Shown here one piece after another: positions 18,770 through 26,853 of a stretch of 64,000 nucleotides of DNA. Numbering within the stretch: the stretch's first letter is position 1; each line of letters starts with the position of its first letter. This stretch comes from Rhodothermia bacterium (GTDB lineage: Bacteria; Bacteroidota; Rhodothermia; Balneolales; Balneolaceae). Under the pieces are notes generated by a model. The model saw nothing but the letters and a program-made list of their open reading frames with translations, made no database searches and was not told the DNA's origin. The DNA lies in NCBI GenBank assembly GCA_030427885.1, contig JAUICM010000003.1:248001-312000 (forward strand), in the 5' to 3' direction. The translations under genes and the position numbers were made by a program.

Positions 18770-19639
18770 ATGAAATTCGCCATTGTAGCAAATCCTACCA
18801 AGTATCAGGTTAAAGAAGTTATTCACTCTGCGTTGAAATGGGCTGAGGGGAAAGATGCTTCCTTGTTCATTAAAGGTGAAGTAGCCGATCAGGTAGGTAT
18901 TGGAGAATCTTCCGTTTTGATCAAAACATCTTCAGATGAAGAGTCTATTGAAAAGTCTGATATAGTTTTGGTAATGGGTGGCGATGGTACCATTCTGTAC
19001 ACCGCGCGAATATCACGTCGCTTCGGAAAACCGATCCTTGGGATCAACAGCGGACGGCTTGGATTTATGACCAATATTCAAAACGAGGAACTTGAACGTG
19101 CACTTAATCAGGTTCTTGCTGAAGATTATACATTAGATAAACGCCATTATCTTAAAGCTACAGACAGTCAGGGTAACCAGTTCTTTGCACTGAATGAATT
19201 CCTGTTCACAAGAAAGGATACCACATCCATGGTCAACATCAGTGCTGAATATGATGGCAACTTCATCAATACCTATTGGGCAGATGGTTTGATTGTTTCC
19301 TCTCCAACAGGTTCAACCGCGTATAATCTGTCTTCCGGCGGACCAATTGTTGCCCCCGGTTCAGGAGTTGTGCTTGTTACTCCCATCAATCCCCATACCC
19401 TTACAACACGTCCTTTGGTACTAAGATCGGATAATCCCCTCAAGATCACTGTGAAGCAACAGGAAAGCGGGATCATTTTTTCTTATGACGGAGTGATATC
19501 AGATGTTACCGAACTTCCGTTTGAAGTTGAGATCGTACATTCCAGACAGTCATTTAACCTGATCCATCTGCCTGGCCAGAACTACTTCGAGACGCTCAGA
19601 AAAAAACTGATGTGGGGACAGGACTCCCGAAGAAATTAA
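18770..19639 (+). CDS. nadK: NAD kinase
   Basis: A 289-residue kinase that phosphorylates NAD to NADP. The diagnostic GGDGT motif is at LVMGGDGTILYTAR, followed by GINSGRLGFMTN, the NE/D-type loop ALNEFLF, and SPTGSTAYNLSSGGPIV in the second domain. Length and order are normal for the family. It starts 20 nt after ddl, and an AT-rich inverted repeat lies downstream. Confidence 0.95.
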   Translation: MKFAIVANPTKYQVKEVIHSALKWAEGKDASLFIKGEVADQVGIGESSVLIKTSSDEESIEKSDIVLVMGGDGTILYTARISRRFGKPILGINSGRLGFMTNIQNEELERALNQVLAEDYTLDKRHYLKATDSQGNQFFALNEFLFTRKDTTSMVNISAEYDGNFINTYWADGLIVSSPTGSTAYNLSSGGPIVAPGSGVVLVTPINPHTLTTRPLVLRSDNPLKITVKQQESGIIFSYDGVISDVTELPFEVEIVHSRQSFNLIHLPGQNYFETLRKKLMWGQDSRRN

Positions 19640-19640
19640 A

Positions 19641-19717
19641 AATTAAGAATGATTCAATTAAGAATGTCATCAACATCTTCATTTATTCTACATTCTTAAT
19701 TCTTAATTCTTAATTTC
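19641..19717. repeat. AT-rich inverted repeat with tandem TTCTTAAT units
   Basis: AATTAAGAATG occurs twice in the 5' arm and matches ACATTCTTAATT at 19690-19701 as a 12-bp perfect stem with a 22-nt loop; the 3' arm continues as three tandem copies of TTCTTAAT. It may act as a terminator or mRNA 3' end after nadK, but it could be a slipped-strand repeat only. Confidence 0.5.
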
Positions 19718-19777
19718 AAACCTAATTGAAGAGACGCAAGTTTTTAAACACAGATTAACTTTAAACAATATCCAATC

Positions 19778-20734
19778 ATGAAAGTAACAGTTGTAGGAGC
19801 TGGAGGAAACGTAGGGTCAACCGTAGCATTGAGTGTAGCCCAGCGCGACTTCGCAAATGAAGTAGTAGCCGTAGACCTTGAAAGAAAAGACGGCGATAAA
19901 ACCTTCTATCCATCAAAGGGACGTGCACTGGATCAGTGGGAAGCTTCTCCGATCCACTTATTCGATACCAGAATTAAAGGCACCACTAATTACGAAGACA
20001 CTGCAAACTCAGACGTTTGTGTGATCACTGCTGGTGTTCCACGTCGACCAGGCATGAGCCGTGATGACCTTCTCGGGATCAACGCTAATATCGTGAAGAG
20101 CGTAACCGAGCAGCTTGTAAAATACTCTCCTGATACGATCATTATTGTGGTATCAAATCCTCTTGATGTGATGGTACAGGTTGCCAAAGATGCTTCCGGA
20201 CTTCCTTACGAAAAAGTAATGGGAATGGCTGGTATTCTTGATACGGCCCGTTACCGTGCTTTCATCGCTGAAGAATTGAATGTATCTCCTAAAGATATTC
20301 AGGCATTACTGATGGGTGGCCACGGTGATACCATGGTTCCGCTACCACGTTTCACTACCCTTGCTGGTATGCCTGTCACGCATTTTATCAAAGAAGAAAG
20401 ACTGAACGAGATCGTTGACCGCGCTAAGAAAGGTGGTGGAGAGCTTGTTGGCCTGATGGGAACTTCAGCATGGTATGCACCGGGTGCCGCCGCTGCTCAG
20501 ATGGTGGAAGCTATCATGCTAGACCAAAACAGAATTTTCCCGGTTTGTGCTCACATCGACGGCCAGTACGGTATCGATGATCTTTACATCGGTGTTCCGG
20601 TTAAACTGGGCAAAGGTGGAATTAAAGAAGTAATTGAAGTTGAATTAACCGATTCAGAATCCGATCTTCTTAAAGAATCAGCCAAAGCCGTTCGCGGTAC
20701 CTTGGATGAATTCAAAGCACTAATGAATAAGTAA
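19778..20734 (+). CDS. mdh: Malate dehydrogenase (LDH-like type)
   Basis: A 318-residue NAD-dependent oxidoreductase interconverting malate and oxaloacetate. It has a Rossmann motif GAGGNVGST at 7-15, an Asp at the end of strand beta-2 (VAVDLE) for NAD specificity, the substrate-loop Arg pair in GVPRRPGMSRDDL, the SNPLDVM segment and the catalytic His in GGHGDTMVP. Double Arg in the loop distinguishes malate from lactate dehydrogenases. It is a monocistronic gene followed by a strong terminator. Confidence 0.96.
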   Translation: MKVTVVGAGGNVGSTVALSVAQRDFANEVVAVDLERKDGDKTFYPSKGRALDQWEASPIHLFDTRIKGTTNYEDTANSDVCVITAGVPRRPGMSRDDLLGINANIVKSVTEQLVKYSPDTIIIVVSNPLDVMVQVAKDASGLPYEKVMGMAGILDTARYRAFIAEELNVSPKDIQALLMGGHGDTMVPLPRFTTLAGMPVTHFIKEERLNEIVDRAKKGGGELVGLMGTSAWYAPGAAAAQMVEAIMLDQNRIFPVCAHIDGQYGIDDLYIGVPVKLGKGGIKEVIEVELTDSESDLLKESAKAVRGTLDEFKALMNK

Positions 20735-20772
20735 ACAAACGAGGACTAAGGTCTTCACTACTTGCACATTTG

Positions 20773-20808
20773 ATCCCTCACATGATTTTCATGTGAGGGA
20801 TTTTTTTT
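20773..20808 (+). terminator. Strong rho-independent terminator after mdh
   Basis: A perfect 13-bp stem (ATCCCTCACATGA paired with TCATGTGAGGGAT), a 3-nt loop and a run of seven T residues lie 38 nt after the mdh stop codon. Confidence 0.92.
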
Positions 20809-20879
20809 ACCGGTTTTAAAATGGGCTGCTAATACTTAGTTAATCATTATTAGTTAAGTTTGTCATGTTTACCCAAAAG

Positions 20880-21018
20880 GAAGTCTCCCCTTGAGGGGAG
20901 ATGAAAAGTTGAACTCGTTCTTCAACTTTTCTGAGGGGTGTTCACAGCACGCAATGCTATCCGACACCCACCGTCTTTTGAGCAAGCAAAAAATGCCACC
21001 TCCCTCAAGGGAGGGCTT
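20880..21018. repeat. Composite palindromic intergenic repeat (REP/MITE-like)
   Basis: This 139-nt stretch fills most of the mdh to acid phosphatase gap. It contains CTCCCCTTGAGGGGAG at its left end, an inverted pair AAAAGTTGAA/TTCAACTTTT, a GGGGTGT...ACACCCACC pair, and CCTCCCTCAAGGGAGG at its right end. Nested inverted repeats bounded by near-matching palindromes suggest a short mobile intergenic element. The palindromes resemble those at 10996 and about 15212. No ORF is credible inside it. Confidence 0.55.
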
Positions 21019-21037
21019 AACAATCCAAGGTCTGAAT

Positions 21038-21826
21038 ATGAAGCGATCCTACTTACTACTTACTCCCTTGCTCTTTCTGGCATGTTCCACTACAAAACCT
21101 GTTGAGCAAAGTCACCCGACTTTACAGGCTACCCTTTGGGTTCAGAATGCCGTGGAATATGATGCACTCACCAGAATGGCGTATCAAACAGCTGCCACAC
21201 ATCTTAATGAAGCACTGGAGGAAAAGACCTGGACTGCATCGGTTGAACAAAAGGGTCAAAAAGTAGAGAGTCTCCCGCCAGCCATCATCCTGGATATTGA
21301 TGAGACCGTACTCGATAACTCTCCATTCCAGTCCAGAATGATCGCCCTGAATTCCAGTTATGATCCGGTTGCATGGGAAGAATGGGTACTTGAAGGAAAT
21401 GCAGATGCCGTTCCCGGAGCTGTAGAACTTACCCAAGCAGCGAATGATCTGGGGATCACTGTGTTTTATCTGAGTAACCGTGAAGCAACTACAGAAGAAG
21501 CCACGCGCGCTAACCTGAAAGAACTGGGATTTCCTGTTTCTGAAGACACGGATGTCGTACTCCTGAAAAATGAACAGCCCAACTGGACCTCCTCAAAAAT
21601 CGAACGCCGGAAAGTAATTGCATCCAAATACCGAATACTTATGTTATTCGGAGATGATTTCAATGATTTTTTGCCTGCCAAGGGAATGACAAAAGCGGAA
21701 CGTGATGAGCTTCTCGTTCAGTACAAATCTAACTTTGGATTGAAATGGTTTGTTCTCCCAAATCCGGTATACGGCTCCTGGACGGGAACCAATGATAAAC
21801 CTATCCTTAATCCCAAAAACAAATAA
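21038..21826 (+). CDS. Class C acid phosphatase, lipoprotein e(P4) family
   Basis: I place the start at ATG 21038; the upstream extension to 20891 runs through the palindromic repeat. The resulting 262-residue protein has a lipoprotein signal MKRSYLLLTPLLFLAC with Cys16. The HAD motif I is ILDIDETVLDN (nucleophile Asp and general acid Asp), motif II is FYLSNRE, and motif IV is LMLFGDDFNDF. Family members dephosphorylate nucleotides such as NMN and 5'-nucleotides at the outer membrane. The oxidoreductase gene begins 2 nt after its stop, so both form an operon. Confidence 0.9.
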   Translation: MKRSYLLLTPLLFLACSTTKPVEQSHPTLQATLWVQNAVEYDALTRMAYQTAATHLNEALEEKTWTASVEQKGQKVESLPPAIILDIDETVLDNSPFQSRMIALNSSYDPVAWEEWVLEGNADAVPGAVELTQAANDLGITVFYLSNREATTEEATRANLKELGFPVSEDTDVVLLKNEQPNWTSSKIERRKVIASKYRILMLFGDDFNDFLPAKGMTKAERDELLVQYKSNFGLKWFVLPNPVYGSWTGTNDKPILNPKNK

Positions 21827-21828
21827 GT

Positions 21829-22812
21829 ATGAATATAGATGAAGTTCAGTGGGGAATAGTTGGATGCGGTGATGTTTGTGAGGTGAAAAGCGGACCCGGA
21901 TTTTATAAAACAGAGCACTCCAGTCTTGTAGCAGTTATGCGCCGGAATGCGGAAAAAGCGGAAGACTTCGCGAAACGCCATAATGTTCCCAAATGGTATT
22001 CAAATGCTGATGACCTCATCAATGATCCCGATGTGAATGCCATCTATGTTGCCACTCCTCCCTCCTCACACATGGAATACGTGATCAAAGCTGCGGAAGC
22101 CGGTAAACCGGTGTATGTGGAAAAACCGATGGGCCGCTCTTTCCTTGAGTGCCAGCAAATGATCAAAGCCTGTGAACAGGCCGGGGTTCCACTTTTTGTG
22201 GCTTATTACCGAAGAATGCTTCCCTATTTCCTTAAGGTAAAAGAACTACTCGATTCGGGTGTAATTGGAAATCCCTGTTTAGTAAATATCACCTTGTTCA
22301 AGTCTCCAAAAGACGATGATAACGACCCTTCTTCAAACTGGAGGATCGATCCCGAGATCTCAGGTGGCGGGCATTTTCATGATCTGGCTTCCCATCAATT
22401 AGACCTCTTGAGTTACTTTTTTGGTGAAATAGATCAGGCTTCTGGAGTTGCAAATAGTGAGCTTTTACCAAACCCGGGTGAGGATAGCATCTCTGCTTCT
22501 TTTCAATTCAAATCGGGTTTGATAGGAAACGGGATCTGGACATTTACCTGTCTTTTCGACCAGTTTAAAGATGAAGTTCTCGTTATGGGCGATAAAGGGC
22601 GGATATCATTCGGCTGCTTCAGTGGCGATATTCCGATTGTTCTGGAAACCGAATCAGGCCGGGAGGAGTTTTCCGTTCCTTATCCTGAACACGTACAGCA
22701 GCCACTAATACAAACGGTAGTGGATGAATTGAGAGGAGTGGGTAAAAGCCCGAGTACGGGAACTACGGGAGCTCATGCCAACTGGGTGATGGATCGAATC
22801 CTGGGTAAATGA
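21829..22812 (+). CDS. Gfo/Idh/MocA family oxidoreductase
   Basis: A 327-residue NAD(P)-dependent oxidoreductase. The N-terminal Rossmann fold starts with WGIVGCGDV, continues through AIYVATPPSSH and contains the catalytic-lysine motif VYVEKPMG. The C-terminal beta-sheet domain carries GGGHFHDLASHQLDLL with the conserved HDLxxHxxD arrangement. Substrates in this family are usually sugars or inositols, but none is assigned here. The gene lies 2 nt behind the e(P4)-type phosphatase. Confidence 0.88.
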   Translation: MNIDEVQWGIVGCGDVCEVKSGPGFYKTEHSSLVAVMRRNAEKAEDFAKRHNVPKWYSNADDLINDPDVNAIYVATPPSSHMEYVIKAAEAGKPVYVEKPMGRSFLECQQMIKACEQAGVPLFVAYYRRMLPYFLKVKELLDSGVIGNPCLVNITLFKSPKDDDNDPSSNWRIDPEISGGGHFHDLASHQLDLLSYFFGEIDQASGVANSELLPNPGEDSISASFQFKSGLIGNGIWTFTCLFDQFKDEVLVMGDKGRISFGCFSGDIPIVLETESGREEFSVPYPEHVQQPLIQTVVDELRGVGKSPSTGTTGAHANWVMDRILGK

Positions 22813-22843
22813 TCTTCTTATTAAAATTTAGGTACCATCTTAC

Positions 22844-23662
22844 CTAACTCGGGGAGCTTACAAGTACGATATTTTCAGCCACCAAACCCTTATCGTTTTC
22901 TACCACATCGAATTCGAAGATCAGTTCCCGACTTGGAAGAGAAGCGGGATCGATGTCATCCTCAAACTGTGAGATATGAGCAAATACTGTTTTATATGGT
23001 GATTCTTCATCACGTGAGTCGGTGATCCAAAGCTTATCATTCAGCTTTACCAGGAAGCGCATGAATCCATATCCATCGTGCTGGGAAAAGTCGTAGCAAA
23101 CCCCTCGAACTCTGGAGCCAGGTTTCCCCCAACTATATGGAGATTCAATAGGTAAGATCTTTGGTATCAGATAGCCGGATACATAGGAATCCACTGCTTT
23201 TTTCAGGCTGCAGGATACATTATCAAAACCAACCAATTCTACTTTACATCCTTTATCCTGAATAGCATTAACCACCGAACAATAGCTTCCGTTGCTGGTC
23301 AGTAAAACGATCTTACCTAAATGATCGGACTGTACCATCATATCCACCGCCATATCCATATCGATGGTGGATTTACTGATCTTGTCTCCGGTCTCGTGAT
23401 TTGTGTAGGTCTGAACCGGTTTTTCGGTCACTTTATATTCAAAGTCCCGAAGCATTTCGCAGAACCGGGCCGTCTTTTTCCGATAGTCTGTATCCGTTTT
23501 GATCCGGTCTTCATCATAAGAAAGGTAGACATTCATTCGTGATGCTATACCCCCACATCTGCACGAAAATTTTCGGAGAATATCGTACCGGAGTCCGTAT
23601 CCCCCGTTCATAGTTACATTAACGGCATCTACATAGATTCCAATCCTGTAATCATTGCTCAT
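22844..23662 (-). CDS. NYN domain protein with C-terminal cold-shock-like domain
   Basis: A 272-residue cytoplasmic protein. The N-terminal half matches LabA-like NYN/DUF88 RNase domains: an early acidic strand IGIYVDAVNV (Asp12), an acidic cluster DMDMAVDMM (101-109), and VLLTSNGSYCSVV where the family normally has an SGDxDF motif; here both of those Asp residues are gone. The C-terminal part from about residue 183 (RGVCYDFSQHDGYGFMRF...VFAHIS...VVENDKGLVAENI) resembles a cold-shock OB fold. RNA binding is likely; nuclease activity is doubtful. It is the last gene of the HIT-aroQ-flippase run. Confidence 0.8.
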   Translation of the reverse strand: MSNDYRIGIYVDAVNVTMNGGYGLRYDILRKFSCRCGGIASRMNVYLSYDEDRIKTDTDYRKKTARFCEMLRDFEYKVTEKPVQTYTNHETGDKISKSTIDMDMAVDMMVQSDHLGKIVLLTSNGSYCSVVNAIQDKGCKVELVGFDNVSCSLKKAVDSYVSGYLIPKILPIESPYSWGKPGSRVRGVCYDFSQHDGYGFMRFLVKLNDKLWITDSRDEESPYKTVFAHISQFEDDIDPASLPSRELIFEFDVVENDKGLVAENIVLVSSPS

Positions 23663-23706
23663 AATTGTTGTCCCAAATAACTCGGTGAACTTTAAAAGGC
23701 GCTCAC

Positions 23707-25188
23707 TTACTTCTCATCGCCCAAAGCCGGTATGGTTTTCCGGCCAAAACTAATAATACTGATCACTATAATTCCTAGTGTAAATAATACAACCGACGCC
23801 GCAATGTCTGAAAAATTCAGGTCATTTAAAAAAGGCTTTACAAAAATTGTTATGCCTGTAACTCCAACTACTGCAAAACCTTGCCAGAGTTTATATGGAA
23901 CACTAAACGACCTTGTGGAATAGCTATAAATAAGCAGGGCCATAACCAGATAACTAACGAGAGTAGCTGTGGCGGACCCCATCATTCCGTAAATCGGTAT
24001 AAGGATCAGGTTCAGTGTTATCGTAACTACCGCTCCGATCAATGTGATCTGAGCCAGTTTCTTTGTCTTCTCCCCGATAAAGATCCCTGCAGAGAAATTG
24101 ACATACCATCCCTGAAACCAGTACGCCATGAGCAATAACGGAACAACCGACAAACCCATCCAGTATTCCTGACCGATCAGGTACGCGTCCAGGATCGGAA
24201 TCTTGATCGCTACGATCTGATCTATAAACAATGAAACTCCTAAAAATATTACCGCAGCTCCAACATTGAAGTAGGTAAAGGTCTGAGCAAATAACTCAGG
24301 TGCATCCTCTTGGTCAGAATGCCTCATAAAAAAAGGTTGCCAGGCCATCCTGAACATTTGAACCAGTAAAAGCATGAACACGGCCAACTTATAACAAGCG
24401 TTGTACACTCCTACAATATGCTCCGCTGAATATGCCTGTCCATAAATGTGGTATATGGCTGATTCCGACATATTATTCAGAAAGAACCGGTCGAGCATTT
24501 CATTTATCACATGACCTATTCCCGCCGGAATAAATGGCAGGCCAAAACCAAGAGCCTTGTTTAGTACCTCTCTGTCCCAACTTCCTGCAAACATCGGGAT
24601 CGTGACTACCCAGATAACAAAAGCTGTTATAACAGATGCGGCCAGGTTACTTATGAATACCGCTTCAACCCCGAATCCTCTTCCTAGTATCAGGTAAAAA
24701 TTCAGCACGATCTGAATGATCACATTTCCGGTTTTAAGAACAGCAAATAGTTTAGCTCTTTGTGAGAGTCGAAGTTCGGCAAACGGTACAATTGAAAGTG
24801 TATCGAAGAAGAGGATCCCGAGCATCATTTCGAAGATCATTCTGCTATCACCACTCAGACCCAGCTCAGGTGTAAGCAATGGTTTCAATATCCAAAGCAA
24901 CAGAATCAGTGTTGCAGAAGAACCAAACAGAAATAATTGAAGGGTTTTGAAATAGCTCTTAGCCTGATCCCTGTCTTTCCCATACCGGATATAGGAAGAT
25001 TCCAGTCCGATCGTGAAAAGTACATTCAAAAATGCAATGGCGGCGTATACGAGGCCAACAACAGCATACACTTCCGCTTCAAAAACATCGGTATAAAATG
25101 GAACCAGGAGATAGTTCAGGAAGCGGGCAAAGACACTACTTATCCCGTAAATGAGGGTATCAGAAAAAAGCTCTTTAAGTTTTTTCAA
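23707..25188 (-). CDS. Polysaccharide/oligosaccharide flippase (Wzx, MOP superfamily)
   Basis: A 493-residue polytopic membrane protein with about 14 transmembrane helices and the N-terminal signature TLIYGISSVFARFLNYLLVPFYT, typical of lipopolysaccharide or teichoic acid repeat-unit flippases (MATE/MVF relatives). It would move undecaprenyl-linked glycans across the inner membrane. No glycosyltransferases are adjacent, so its substrate is unknown. Its ATG overlaps the aroQ end by 4 nt. Confidence 0.88.
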   Translation of the reverse strand: MKKLKELFSDTLIYGISSVFARFLNYLLVPFYTDVFEAEVYAVVGLVYAAIAFLNVLFTIGLESSYIRYGKDRDQAKSYFKTLQLFLFGSSATLILLLWILKPLLTPELGLSGDSRMIFEMMLGILFFDTLSIVPFAELRLSQRAKLFAVLKTGNVIIQIVLNFYLILGRGFGVEAVFISNLAASVITAFVIWVVTIPMFAGSWDREVLNKALGFGLPFIPAGIGHVINEMLDRFFLNNMSESAIYHIYGQAYSAEHIVGVYNACYKLAVFMLLLVQMFRMAWQPFFMRHSDQEDAPELFAQTFTYFNVGAAVIFLGVSLFIDQIVAIKIPILDAYLIGQEYWMGLSVVPLLLMAYWFQGWYVNFSAGIFIGEKTKKLAQITLIGAVVTITLNLILIPIYGMMGSATATLVSYLVMALLIYSYSTRSFSVPYKLWQGFAVVGVTGITIFVKPFLNDLNFSDIAASVVLFTLGIIVISIISFGRKTIPALGDEK

Positions 25189-25622
25189 TCTTTAGTTGAG
25201 GATAGTTTTTCTACGGCATTGATACCAAGCACGTAACTGAATTTCCCGAAACCGGTGATGATGCCATCCATGACCTCACCTGTTAACGACTTCTCCCGAA
25301 ATTCTTCGCGTGCATGAATATTTGATATGTGTACTTCAACCTTTGGGTAGTCGATTGGTTCCAACGCATCTCGTAGTGCAACCGAAGTATGAGTATAGGC
25401 ACCCAAATTAGACACCAGTCCCTGAGTTCCATTCTTCATGGATTCCTGCAGTTTGTTTATGATTTCGCCTTCAATATTACTTTGAAAGAACTCCAGATCA
25501 TGATCAGGAAATTCATTAGCCAGAAAAGCATTTAATTCATCCAGTGTGCCTGTTCCATACACATTCACGTTTCTGGTACCCAACAGGTTAAGGTTTGGTC
25601 CGTTGATTACAAGTATTTTCAT
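25185..25622 (-). CDS. aroQ: Type II 3-dehydroquinate dehydratase
   Basis: A 145-residue enzyme of the shikimate pathway converting 3-dehydroquinate to 3-dehydroshikimate. Signature blocks are INGPNLNLLGTR, the loop VYGTGTL with the catalytic Tyr, SNLGAYTHTSVALRDAL, and VEVHISNIHAREEFREKS carrying the catalytic His. Length is typical. It overlaps its neighbours by 4 nt on each side. Confidence 0.95.
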   Translation of the reverse strand: MKILVINGPNLNLLGTRNVNVYGTGTLDELNAFLANEFPDHDLEFFQSNIEGEIINKLQESMKNGTQGLVSNLGAYTHTSVALRDALEPIDYPKVEVHISNIHAREEFREKSLTGEVMDGIITGFGKFSYVLGINAVEKLSSTKD

Positions 25623-26017
25623 TTTTTGACCGCCTTACTGATAAGAGTTACTAATTCTTTCATTCTGTCTTCACTCACTTCTGTTTTCCGGCCAAGACTC
25701 ACAGGCTGACCCTCGAAGTAGATCGGAATAAGATGGATATGGGCATGAGGTACTTCAAGACCTTCAACTATGATCCCTGTTCTCAATGTACCAAGAGATT
25801 CATCGATCGCATGTGCTATTTTCTTGGCAAACGAAGTTAACCCGGCCAGAACCTCGTCTTCCAGATCAAAAAGGTAATCCACTTCTTTTTTTGGAACTAC
25901 CAGTGTGTGTCCCTCTGCAATAGGATTGATATCCAGAAATGCGAAGAAATTTTCATCTTCAGCCACTTTGTAGCAGGGGAGTTCTCCGTTAATTATCCGG
26001 GTGAATATACTTGCCAT
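25619..26017 (-). CDS. HIT family (histidine triad) nucleotide-binding protein
   Basis: A 132-residue protein with the histidine triad PHAHIHLIP, preceded by LDINPIAEGHTLVVPKK, as in Hint-type phosphoramidate or dinucleoside hydrolases. It is the first gene of the HIT-aroQ-flippase-NYN run, divergent from a thioredoxin-fold gene with 60 nt between the starts. Confidence 0.92.
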   Translation of the reverse strand: MASIFTRIINGELPCYKVAEDENFFAFLDINPIAEGHTLVVPKKEVDYLFDLEDEVLAGLTSFAKKIAHAIDESLGTLRTGIIVEGLEVPHAHIHLIPIYFEGQPVSLGRKTEVSEDRMKELVTLISKAVKK

Positions 26018-26077
26018 CTTTTCTTCAATTTTAAAACTATCTTTCCGAAAGATACTATCTCAACAACAGAATTCCTT

Positions 26078-26584
26078 ATGTCGGGAACAAGGCAATTTTA
26101 TTTAATCGTCTTCACATGTATTTGGAGCCTTACCTCCGTTTCTCGGCTCATGGCTCAAGGCAGTGACATAATTGGCAGCACCTCTGCTGAGGAAGTACGC
26201 GCAGAACACCGCATTTTTGATATTTACACGAAGCGATATGAGCCAGATTCCTCCGCTATTTCATATTTGTCCGAGATTAAATTTCCAGTTTATATCTCGG
26301 TGATTTTCGGCACCTGGTGCCATGACACAAAGAAACATTTGCCTTCTTTTTTCAAGATCATAGAGGAAGCATCGAACCCCAATATCGGTGTTGCTTATAC
26401 AGGTATATCCAAGGATAAAAGCCAACCTGAAGGGACTTATGAACGTTTTAACTTGACGAATACTCCAACTTTTATTATTTATTACGAGGAAAAAGAAATT
26501 GGAAGGATAGTTGAGCAGCCGGATCTCAGATTAGAAGAAGAGTTGGTGGAGATCATTCGCTCCGGTTTACAAACAGACCGATAA
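26078..26584 (+). CDS. Exported thioredoxin-fold protein with WCxDT active site
   Basis: The start is taken at ATG 26078, giving 168 residues; a longer frame to 25907 overlaps the divergent HIT gene and lacks a signal peptide. The N-terminus has a hydrophobic signal (about residues 5-22, cleavage near RLMAQ). The thioredoxin fold shows ISVIFGTWCHDTKKHLPSF with only one Cys (WCHDT in place of WCxxC), and the cis-Pro segment NTPTFIIYY. Loss of the resolving Cys argues for a monothiol or non-redox role. No operon partners are seen. Confidence 0.75.
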   Translation: MSGTRQFYLIVFTCIWSLTSVSRLMAQGSDIIGSTSAEEVRAEHRIFDIYTKRYEPDSSAISYLSEIKFPVYISVIFGTWCHDTKKHLPSFFKIIEEASNPNIGVAYTGISKDKSQPEGTYERFNLTNTPTFIIYYEEKEIGRIVEQPDLRLEEELVEIIRSGLQTDR

Positions 26585-26659
26585 GAACTTTTTAACTTTT
26601 TCAGTCATTTTTTGATTGAAACTATACACCTAAAAGCCTTATCTTTGGGTTCTGTGACC

Positions 26660-26732
26660 GAACCGGTAGCTCAGTTGGTAGAGCAACTGCCTTTTAAGCC
26701 GTGGGTCGTGGGTTCGAGTCCCACCCGGTTCA
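26660..26732 (+). tRNA. tRNA-Lys (anticodon TTT)
   Basis: A 73-nt cloverleaf: acceptor stem GAACCGG/CCGGTTC with discriminator A, D arm GCTC-AGTTGGTA-GAGC, anticodon loop CTTTTAA (TTT) and T arm GTGGG-TTCGAGT-CCCAC. The third base pair of the anticodon stem is a U.C mismatch. The 3' CCA is not encoded. Confidence 0.95.
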
Positions 26733-26779
26733 CACATATATATCCCCAAAAGAGTTCATATTGACTCTCTCTTGACCAG

Positions 26780-26810
26780 CCCCGTTCGATTGATCTCGGA
26801 CGGGGTTTTT
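26780..26810 (+). terminator. Terminator after tRNA-Lys
   Basis: CCCCGT and ACGGGG form a stem with additional partial pairing in the interior, followed by five T residues, 48 nt after the tRNA. Confidence 0.75.
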
Positions 26811-26853
26811 ATTTACGCATTATCCTCATCCCCTGCGGTTAAGAAATGATTAA

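Noticed and set aside
19641-19717. CRISPR-like array
   Set aside because: Only three contiguous 8-nt units with no spacers; a simple tandem/inverted repeat.
20891-21037. N-terminal extension of the e(P4) phosphatase
   Set aside because: It runs through the palindromic repeat, and the lipoprotein signal begins at ATG 21038.
25907-26077. N-terminal extension of the thioredoxin-fold protein
   Set aside because: It overlaps the divergent HIT gene and lies upstream of the signal peptide.
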